DNA of 8,835 nt from JBDLID01 sp039715055 (lineage in GTDB: Bacteria; Desulfobacterota; Desulfobulbia; Desulfobulbales; Desulfocapsaceae), in contig JBDLID010000121.1 in the NCBI GenBank assembly GCA_039715055.1, forward strand, positions 1 through 8,835, read 5' to 3'. Below, piece after piece: positions 1 to 5,166 of the stretch. The first letter of the stretch is position 1. Each line of letters begins with the position of its first letter. A model generated the notes under the pieces. The model ran no database searches, was not told the DNA's origin, and worked only from the letters and a program-made list of their open reading frames with translations. Made by a program: the position numbers and the translations under genes.

Positions 1-324
1 ACCCTTTCTGCCGAAGGGGTACAGTTCTACAATAAATGCATCAAAAACTGTTGTGGAAAAGAGATCCAGCAGTATCCTGATTCGTTCTTCCTTGACGTCA
101 TCAACCGGTCGCCGGGAGTCGCAGCTGATGAGTCGGCTGAAGACGCTGTCCATCTGCAGCCCGGGCAGTTTGAAAAAATCGATTTCCTCTGCATGGCAGG
201 GTACTTCCGGACCGCCGGTGATCATGGTGACCCGGTGCTCGACCGCCAGAGCCTTGCAGATCTCAAGGCTTCGGTAGAAATGACCAACACCGAGTACATG
301 CTGACAGTAATAGCAGATATTCAT
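1..324 (-). CDS. MurG-like (GT-B) predicted glycosyltransferase, 3' part outside window
   Basis: An open frame reads from ATG at 324 to the left edge with no stop: 108 codons, N-terminal part only. The protein begins MNICYYCQHVLGVGHFYRSL. The H-x-L-G-x-G-H loop (residues 9-15) followed by Arg is the N-terminal nucleotide-sugar transferase signature of MurG-like GT-B enzymes. Further matches to the complete paralogue at 2211-3404 are TGGP (35-38), an IDFFKLPGL block (48-56) and FIVELYPFG (97-105, against FIVDKEPLG). The start is fixed by an ATGA overlap with the stop of the histidine phosphatase gene, so this is the distal, probably coupled, gene of the operon. By family it should transfer a sugar from a nucleotide sugar on the cytoplasmic side; donor and acceptor are unknown. 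The family is clear from the paralogue; the C-terminal donor-binding domain is not visible. Confidence 0.85.
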   Translation of the reverse strand, partial: MNICYYCQHVLGVGHFYRSLEICKALAVEHRVTMITGGPEVPCHAEEIDFFKLPGLQMDSVFSRLISCDSRRPVDDVKEERIRILLDLFSTTVFDAFIVELYPFGRKG

Positions 325-941
325 ACTCGGTTTTGCCAGCAGTTGAGTTCTTCGATACGTAGGGTTGCGTCCTGGACTGTCAAGCGGTGCATCTGGTTGG
401 AATCGAGGACCTTTTTTTCGCCCGGAAGAAATTTTCTGCCAAGCAGGTGATAGACCAGGGTTTTGATGATTCCCTCGTGGCAGACAATCAGAATGTGGCT
501 GCCCGGGTATTTTGTTGTAAGACGGTCAATGGCCTGCCGGCTTCGTTTATACACCTGGTGCCTGGACTCTCCGCCGGGCGGACAGAAGTCCCAGCCAGCG
601 GCAACCTGCTTTCCAAGTTCCTCTCCGTGGCAACTCTTGAGTTCTGCCAAAGTTGCCCCCTGCCAGTCTCCCCAATGCTGCTCCTTGAGGTTGTTGTCAA
701 ATTCAACAGGAAGGTCCATTATGGAATTGATGAGAGCAACGGTCTCACGGACCCTGCCCAGCGGTGAGGCAACAATTCGTTCAAAACCCATTTCGCGTAA
801 CCGCACCTCCCACTGTTTGGCAAGTAAAATACCTTCAGGGCTGAGATTCGAGTCGGCGTGCCCCTGAATCCGGTGTTCCTTGTTCCAGTAAGTAATGGAG
901 TGACGAAGCAGTGAGAGACGGGTAACACTTTTATCGATCAC
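321..941 (-). CDS. Histidine phosphatase (phosphoglycerate-mutase-like) family protein
   Basis: A complete 206-residue protein, normal length for the branch-2 phosphatase superfamily. The catalytic set is present: Arg13-His14 in LLRHSIT (RHG-type motif with Ser for Gly), Arg63 in SPLGR, the acidic Glu87 in LKEQHWGDWQG, PGGES at 122-126, and the second histidine His155 in VCHEG. The enzyme should form a phosphohistidine on His14 and hydrolyse a small phosphate ester in the cytoplasm. The family also includes CobC, GpmB and glucosyl-3-phosphoglycerate phosphatases, so sequence alone does not give the substrate. Its place between glycosyltransferases favours a sugar phosphate or phosphorylated glycoside. 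The start is GTG at 941; the gene overlaps the upstream glycosyltransferase by 11 bases and its stop overlaps the next ATG (ATGA). A G-rich stretch lies about 12 bases upstream but is a weak ribosome binding site, consistent with coupling. Confidence 0.88.
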   Translation of the reverse strand: MIDKSVTRLSLLRHSITYWNKEHRIQGHADSNLSPEGILLAKQWEVRLREMGFERIVASPLGRVRETVALINSIMDLPVEFDNNLKEQHWGDWQGATLAELKSCHGEELGKQVAAGWDFCPPGGESRHQVYKRSRQAIDRLTTKYPGSHILIVCHEGIIKTLVYHLLGRKFLPGEKKVLDSNQMHRLTVQDATLRIEELNCWQNRV

Positions 942-2214
942 AGGTAACTTTGCCCCCGTGATGCTGAAAGATATCAGCCAGATTTTTAATCAGTGTCCGG
1001 TTGTTGAAGTGAGTCTCAACAAATGGCCGTCCTTTTCGGCTCAGCCGGAGACGGAGATCGCGGTTGTTGGCGAGACGTTGGATACTGTCGGCCATGGCCA
1101 GAGGATCATCAGGGGCAACAGTGAGGCCGGTTTCGTCATTGACCAGAATTTCACCAATGGCTGAGACCCGGGTGGAAAGGGCGGGAACTCCCATGGCAAG
1201 ACTTTCCACGAGCACATTGGGAATCCCATCCCGATCACCATTTTCGGCAATGCGGCAACCGAGGACAAAAAGATCACTGTCGCGAAAATGACCAAGGACC
1301 TTGTCATGGGGCAGGGTGCCGAGACAGTTACAGCAGTCTTCAAGGTCGAGTTTTTTGATGAGCTGCAGGATTTTTTCTTTGTCGTCCCCGTCACCGATGA
1401 GGGTGTGGTTCAGATTCATTCCCCTTTCTTTAAGTATTTTGATGGCATGATAGATGACAGGGAGCCCCTTTTTTTCTGTCATCCTGGCAACAGTGAGAAG
1501 TCTGAAAGGTTCAGGGTGGTCCGCAGGCCTTGTCTCGTTCTGAAACAGCTTTGTGTCGATGCCGTGATAGACGCAGAAGAGATCTGTGGTGCTGTCAGGG
1601 GCAAGGTCTCTGAGGTAATCGAGATTGTGGTTGGTGCAGGTGACAACAAAGGCGGCCATGTCAATTTTTTCGCGCAGCTGCTCTTTTTTGGAGGTGTAGA
1701 TATCTTTGGCATGGGCGGTGAAGCTGAACGGCAGACCGGAGAGCAGGGATGCAAAAAGGGTGACCGAGGTCGGGGAGTGGGCAAAATGGCCGTGAAGATG
1801 GGTCACGGGGCTGTTTGCACCGAGGTGATTGTTGACCAGGAAACCGGCCTGAAAGAGATGCTTCAGGGTGGCAAGAGAACGGCTGCGCCTGAATCGTCTG
1901 GCAGCAGCAGCGACGCTGTATCGATAGCGGGACACCGATTTGACGGCCAGAAAGATATTTGGCAGAAGCAGTCGGGGAAAATCGAGCAGCAGCTCGGTGG
2001 GCAGGTAATGTACCGGGGCCTTGATCTGTTTGACCGAGTTGTGAGAAAAATTTTCCCTGGGACGGCGCATGGGAAAGAGATGCATAGAGAATCCGAGCTG
2101 CTCAAGGAGAAAAATTTCATTGGAGATGAAGGTCTCCGAAATTCTGGGGTACCCTTTAAGAATATAGCCAAGTACCGGCCGGTCCGGTTGAGAGTGGTCT
2201 CGCAGAATGTTCAT
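931..2214 (-). CDS. Glycosyltransferase, GT4 / GT1 group (WcaL-like)
   Basis: A complete 427-residue retaining-type GT-B glycosyltransferase. N-terminal domain: GYPRISETFI (21-30), the sequence typical of colanic-acid WcaL/AmsK-like enzymes, HLHGHFAHSP (139-148) and TAHAKDIY (166-173). C-terminal donor domain: YHGID (216-220), RMTEKKG (244-250, the phosphate-binding basic loop), GDGD (274-277) and DGIPNVLVE (329-337), followed by Glu355. The usual E-x7-E motif appears as D-x7-E (Asp329, Glu337). By family it moves a hexose from a nucleotide sugar to a growing glycan or lipid-linked acceptor in the cytoplasm. There is no transmembrane segment. The ATG at 2214 overlaps the stop of the upstream MurG-like gene by ATGA, which fixes the start; the stop overlaps the phosphatase start. 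Sugar specificity cannot be read from the sequence. Confidence 0.93.
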   Translation of the reverse strand: MNILRDHSQPDRPVLGYILKGYPRISETFISNEIFLLEQLGFSMHLFPMRRPRENFSHNSVKQIKAPVHYLPTELLLDFPRLLLPNIFLAVKSVSRYRYSVAAAARRFRRSRSLATLKHLFQAGFLVNNHLGANSPVTHLHGHFAHSPTSVTLFASLLSGLPFSFTAHAKDIYTSKKEQLREKIDMAAFVVTCTNHNLDYLRDLAPDSTTDLFCVYHGIDTKLFQNETRPADHPEPFRLLTVARMTEKKGLPVIYHAIKILKERGMNLNHTLIGDGDDKEKILQLIKKLDLEDCCNCLGTLPHDKVLGHFRDSDLFVLGCRIAENGDRDGIPNVLVESLAMGVPALSTRVSAIGEILVNDETGLTVAPDDPLAMADSIQRLANNRDLRLRLSRKGRPFVETHFNNRTLIKNLADIFQHHGGKVTCDR

Positions 2215-3404
2215 GGTTTGCGGCGATACCGGCTCATGCGGTTGCGCATCCAGTCAAGTCCGGTGAGGGGGAATTCGTCCATCTGAGTTTGATACTGCTC
2301 TTTTTCTTCAAGGATCGTAAAAATCTTGTCTCGCAGTTGCTGGGCAGACACCTGTTTCCAGGGGAGATAGTCGATTAGCCCTTTTTCTTTGAGTTTTTCA
2401 GCCCGGATCAGCTGCTCGAGGCGTGGAGTTTCGCGTGGAATGATAAGAGCAGGAGTCTGCTGACTGAGGATTTCGCAGACCGTGTTGTAGCCGCCCATGG
2501 ATACAATGAGGTCGGCAGCACCCATCAACTCTTCGAGCCGGGGATGAAATGGCAGGGTCTTAATGCCGTATTTCCGGCCTCTCTTCTTGATGGCGTTCCG
2601 CTTTTCTTTGGGCATGAACGGCCCGGTGATCACCAGTGATTTGAAGGGCAGCGACGTTGGGTAGAACTCGTGCATGGCAACAAAGTGATCAAGAACCTCA
2701 CACCCGTCACCGCCGCCGCCTGTGGTGACCAGGATGAATATGTCGTCATCTAATATCCTATATCTCTTTCGGATTTTTTTGCGGTTTGAACCGCTGCATT
2801 TTTTCCTTGGGATATAGCCGGTGAAATGACTTTTTTGAGCGATGGGCTTCGGAAAATCATACTCGTCGACCGGATCGTAGACACTCTGCTCTCCATAAAT
2901 CCAGATCTCATCGTAGAGTGTTTCGAGACGCCGGTAGACGTCTTTGGCCATCCAGTCAGCCTTGATGGTAGCAGGATCATCGAGGATATCACGCAACCCA
3001 AGAATGGTACGGCAGGCGGGTGTAGAGCTTTTCAGGTATTCAAGGGTCGGCAGGACTTCGCGTTTGAGTCCAAGCGGTTCCTTGTCAACAATGAAAAGGT
3101 CGGGTTTGAATGTCCGGGCAGCCGCGCTGATGATGCTTTTACGAATTCCGAGGGCCTGTTCCGGGGCCATACGGATGGACATCGAATGGTATTCGTCGTT
3201 GGTTTTTTTGATCATCCCGGGAATGCGGATAAAGTCAACCTGCTGGGGAAAAGGAAAGCGTCCTGCAATGGGTGAACCGGTAAGGATCAGGATGTTTGTC
3301 GCCGCATCGCTGAGATGATTGGCAATGGCCATGGTGCGACGGATGTGTCCCAGCCCGTAGGTGTCGTGGGAGTACATCAGGATGTTGAAGAACGAATCCG
3401 GCAT
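2211..3404 (-). CDS. MurG-like predicted glycosyltransferase (COG4671 type)
   Basis: A complete 397-residue GT-B protein. The N-terminal half has SHDTYGLGHIRRT (12-24), the MurG-type glycine loop with a following basic pair, then LTGSP (41-45), FIVDKEPLG (104-112) and LRDILDDP (137-144). The C-terminal half has a glycine-rich loop TGGGGDG (228-234), SMGGYNT (302-308) with Glu311, and PRETPRLEQ (323-331), the donor-nucleotide region of family-28-like transferases. These are hallmarks of the predicted glycosyltransferase group COG4671, whose substrates are largely uncharacterised. It is a paralogue of the partial gene at 1-324. ATG at 3404 is the first good start, with no clear Shine-Dalgarno; Met10 is an alternative but would leave almost nothing before the glycine loop. 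The acetyltransferase lies 48 bases upstream in transcription order with no terminator between, so the two are probably cotranscribed. Confidence 0.9.
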   Translation of the reverse strand: MPDSFFNILMYSHDTYGLGHIRRTMAIANHLSDAATNILILTGSPIAGRFPFPQQVDFIRIPGMIKKTNDEYHSMSIRMAPEQALGIRKSIISAAARTFKPDLFIVDKEPLGLKREVLPTLEYLKSSTPACRTILGLRDILDDPATIKADWMAKDVYRRLETLYDEIWIYGEQSVYDPVDEYDFPKPIAQKSHFTGYIPRKKCSGSNRKKIRKRYRILDDDIFILVTTGGGGDGCEVLDHFVAMHEFYPTSLPFKSLVITGPFMPKEKRNAIKKRGRKYGIKTLPFHPRLEELMGAADLIVSMGGYNTVCEILSQQTPALIIPRETPRLEQLIRAEKLKEKGLIDYLPWKQVSAQQLRDKIFTILEEKEQYQTQMDEFPLTGLDWMRNRMSRYRRKP

Positions 3405-3452
3405 GATCAGTGACGAGTGTGGGGAAAAACCTTAATGTTGTTCGGAATCTGA

Positions 3453-4028
3453 TTAAAAAGAGTAGTCTTCCAGGTCGTCATGGTCAAGGTAATCTTCAAG
3501 TGAAAATTTTTCGATGTTGGCAAGTTCAGCAATCCTGGTGGGACTCATCTCTTTGCGGTCGGCGATTTTTCGTGCAGGAACTCCGGCCCAAATTTCATAG
3601 GGGCCGGGATTTTTAGTGAGTACGGAACCGGCGCCGAGGACAAAACCGTCGGGAAGAATAGTGGCCTGGTAGAGGACAATGGCGTTCTCGTGAATCCAGA
3701 CGTCTTTGCCAAAATATTTGTCCTGCCAGACCAGCCCATGTCGTTCCTGAACTTTGAGCAGCGGTTCAAGTCCCTTGTGGATATGGTCATGGGTATAGAC
3801 GCGTGCCCGGGCACCGATCATACACCAGGGACCGATATGGATGGAACCGGTGTTGTCGAGGATTGAAAAACGGCTGATCACCACATTGGTTTCACTGCCG
3901 GCTGTTTTGAAAATATCCGGTGAAAGGACCAGCTTGCCCTTGTTGACGTTGGAGTGGGGACGGCGGCGACACTCCTTCAGGGCAGTTCGTAGTTCCTGTT
4001 TCGACTGGGTTGCACTGTGAAATCGCAT
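3453..4028 (-). CDS. Left-handed beta-helix (hexapeptide repeat) acyltransferase
   Basis: A complete 191-residue protein of the WcaF/maltose-acetyltransferase-like group. Hexapeptide-type repeats run from about residue 45 to 140 (VVISRFSILD, GSIHIGPWCMIGARARV, VWIHENAIVLYQATILPDG, VLGAGSVLT). THDH (79-82) supplies the probable catalytic histidine region, and GVPARKI (149-155) is the classic C-terminal motif that closes the acetyl-CoA site. Such enzymes work as cytoplasmic trimers that O- or N-acetylate sugars, which fits the glycosyltransferases downstream. Unusual parts are a basic, Arg-rich N-terminal stretch (12-24) and an acidic tail rich in Asp and Glu after residue 177. It is the first gene of the operon. 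The ATG at 4028 is preceded by a C-rich stretch with no Shine-Dalgarno, and no better start lies in frame. Confidence 0.9.
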   Translation of the reverse strand: MRFHSATQSKQELRTALKECRRRPHSNVNKGKLVLSPDIFKTAGSETNVVISRFSILDNTGSIHIGPWCMIGARARVYTHDHIHKGLEPLLKVQERHGLVWQDKYFGKDVWIHENAIVLYQATILPDGFVLGAGSVLTKNPGPYEIWAGVPARKIADRKEMSPTRIAELANIEKFSLEDYLDHDDLEDYSF

Positions 4029-4108
4029 GGGGGAGTGTTTGGTTGTGAGTTTGCTCAGTTGGAGGTGCTTAACAGATAAGAAATATCATGGGCATCAACA
4101 GCTGAGAT

Positions 4109-4126
4109 AAGAACGGTTCGGTTCTT
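4109..4126. promoter_or_regulatory. Inverted repeat upstream of the glycan operon (possible operator)
   Basis: AAGAAC and GTTCTT form perfect 6-bp arms around a 6-base spacer, about 80-100 bases before the acetyltransferase start in the only non-coding gap before the operon. The geometry would suit a dimeric regulator, but one short repeat can arise by chance. No convincing -35/-10 pair was found on the minus strand between 4029 and 4200, so the operon promoter remains unplaced. Confidence 0.25.
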
Positions 4127-4201
4127 TCAGATATGATGGTCGAACCCGGATGAGACTTCTGGACGGATGGTTGTCCCGGGAGGGGAAAAACTATCCGTAA
4201 T

Positions 4202-4233
4202 AAAAAACCCCCGGTTGAAGATTCAACAGGGGG
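4202..4233 (-). terminator. Rho-independent terminator of the small outer-membrane protein gene
   Basis: On the minus strand CCCCC-T-GTTGAA pairs with TTCAAC-C-GGGGG (one T/C mismatch inside the stem), followed directly by six T residues. It begins 27 bases after the stop of the 4261-4785 gene. It separates that gene from the acetyltransferase-led operon, which therefore needs its own promoter in 4029-4200. Confidence 0.93.
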
Positions 4234-4260
4234 CGTTCAATGGACTGGTCAACTGTTGAG

Positions 4261-4785
4261 CTAGAAGCTCATGGTCAGCTTGTTGGTGAAGATGGTCACA
4301 TCCTCAATATCGGTAAAACTGTTGCTCTGTTTGAATACCTCACCGGTATCCATATAACCAAAGTGGATTTCGTAGGTCAGGTTGTTGAGGAGCCTGTAAG
4401 CCACACCGAGGTCAATTTCCCAGCCGACCCGGTCAGTGTAATCGATCTGTTCCAGTTCTTCTTTGTCGGTCAAGCCAAGTGAGCTGTGCAGGGTGATATT
4501 GGTGGTGGGCGCATAGGCGGCCTTGATGGCAAAGCCGCTGAGGTTCTCAAGATTGTTCTGGCGGGCTTCACCGTGCAGGTCTGCCCCCCTGTTGTGAACG
4601 GTGTCAAGGGCTTCAGGGAGAATCTGCAGGGTATAGAAACTTGCACTGCCGCTGTTTTCCAGGCTGTAGCCCAGCAAGCGGTACTCCCCCTTGGGGAGGG
4701 CGCTGTCATCTGCCATGGCACTGCCTACGAATCCAAGAAGCAGAACAGCAAGTATGAATTGTATGTATATTTTCATAAGGCGCAT
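4261..4785 (-). CDS. Small exported, probable outer-membrane beta-barrel protein
   Basis: A 174-residue protein of unrecognised family. Residues 1-25 form a clear Sec signal peptide: basic Met-Lys start, a hydrophobic ILAVLLLGFVG core, and cleavage likely after SAMA (22-25). The mature part has alternating hydrophobic/polar stretches suitable for beta strands (FAIKAAYAP 85-93, NITLHSSLGL 96-105, WEIDLGVAYRL 122-132, LTYEIHFGYMDTG 136-148) and ends KLTMSF with a terminal Phe, the usual BAM-recognised end of an outer-membrane barrel. No cysteine is present. The length allows a small barrel of roughly eight strands or only the end of a larger one. Met1 and Met4 are both possible starts; neither has a good ribosome binding site, and the signal peptide works with either. 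It is a single-gene unit with its own terminator. No enzymatic motif is visible. Confidence 0.75.
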   Translation of the reverse strand: MRLMKIYIQFILAVLLLGFVGSAMADDSALPKGEYRLLGYSLENSGSASFYTLQILPEALDTVHNRGADLHGEARQNNLENLSGFAIKAAYAPTTNITLHSSLGLTDKEELEQIDYTDRVGWEIDLGVAYRLLNNLTYEIHFGYMDTGEVFKQSNSFTDIEDVTIFTNKLTMSF

Positions 4786-4810
4786 GAGTACAAATTATTT
4801 TACTCTCTTG

Positions 4811-4842
4811 TATATAATGGTGGTTATATGCAGGAAAGTCAA
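4811..4842 (-). promoter_or_regulatory. Weak candidate sigma70-type promoter for the small outer-membrane protein
   Basis: On the minus strand TTGACT (4842-4837, five of six to consensus) is followed after 19-20 bases by TTATAT/TATATA (4817-4811). The spacing is longer than ideal, so this is tentative. It lies 25-57 bases before the start codon and only a few bases from the insertion element. Confidence 0.3.
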
Positions 4843-4854
4843 GTTTAAATCTTG

Positions 4855-4869
4855 GTAACTATTCAGCAG
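4855..4869 (+). repeat. Left terminal inverted repeat of the insertion element
   Basis: GTAACTATTCAGCAG is the outer left end, directly after the AAATCTTG duplication. It is exactly complementary to 4948-4962, and its first 12 bases match the outer right end (4996-5007) with one change. Confidence 0.85.
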
Positions 4870-4947
4870 CACCCACATTATGGCCGATCAGGCCGCCTCG
4901 AGTAGCACAAGTACGCTTCGTCAGCCTGCTTGACCACACTGCGGGCC

Positions 4948-4962
4948 CTGCTGAATAGTTAC
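4948..4962 (-). repeat. Internal copy of the terminal repeat
   Basis: The minus-strand sequence is GTAACTATTCAGCAG, identical to the left end over all 15 bases. Weaker similarity continues inward for about 14 more bases. It lies 45 bases inside the right end and in the same orientation as that end. Confidence 0.8.
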
Positions 4963-4995
4963 AGTTCCCTGTTTAGGGGCGCACCCAGCTTTCCA

Positions 4996-5007
4996 CTGAA
5001 TAGTAAC
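4996..5007 (-). repeat. Right terminal inverted repeat of the insertion element
   Basis: Read on the minus strand as GTTACTATTCAG, immediately inside the second AAATCTTG copy. It differs from the left end only at the third base (T for A). Confidence 0.8.
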
Positions 5008-5015
5008 AAATCTTG

Positions 5016-5166
5016 AACCATTCTTTTAGTCGGCTGCGTGAGGTTTTATTGCCTTGGGTAATGATTTGCGATATGGTGCCATCCTGAATAGATCAGTTTA
5101 AAAGCTGTTCCGTTCTGATTGTATGATGTCCACACAGAAAAAGCTCCAGTTGCAAATGGTGATTAA
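5016..5166. other. Leader region of the FG-GAP protein gene, no clear promoter
   Basis: This is the right part of a 381-base gap between divergent genes (4786-5166), whose left and middle parts hold the weak promoter and the insertion element. No RNA gene or reading frame was found. TTGCCT with TATGGT at 17-base spacing (from 5050) and a TATGAT at 5122-5127 are only partial promoter matches. GGTGA at 5158-5162 is a modest ribosome binding site, 4 bases before the ATG at 5167. Confidence 0.4.

Larger units (their letters stand above)
4847..5015. mobile_element. Non-autonomous insertion element (MITE-like) with 8-bp target duplication
   Basis: The element proper is 4855-5007 (153 bp). Its left end reads GTAACTATTCAG and its right end, read inward, GTTACTATTCAG: 11 of 12 matching. 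It is flanked by an exact 8-bp direct repeat AAATCTTG (4847-4854 and 5008-5015), the expected target-site duplication. There is no room for a transposase, so movement would have needed enzyme in trans. An 8-bp duplication and a GTAA terminus are features of the IS66 family, so a relation to IS66 is plausible but inferred. Inside are a third copy of the end sequence (4948-4962) and a small CCCT-GTTT-AGGG hairpin (4967-4978). Confidence 0.82.

Noticed and set aside
1288..2286. Long plus-strand frame (332 codons) opposite the GT4 gene
   Set aside because: It is antisense to a gene with every expected GT-B motif, has no recognisable domain, and reads as low-complexity shadow sequence.
4241..4482. 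Plus-strand frame across the 3' end of the small outer-membrane protein gene
   Set aside because: It is antisense to a gene with signal peptide, barrel end and terminator; no domain is seen in it.
4855..4962. Reading the 15-bp inverted repeats as a regulator operator or attachment site
   Set aside because: The exact 8-bp duplication flanking the wider 153-bp unit is better explained by transposition.
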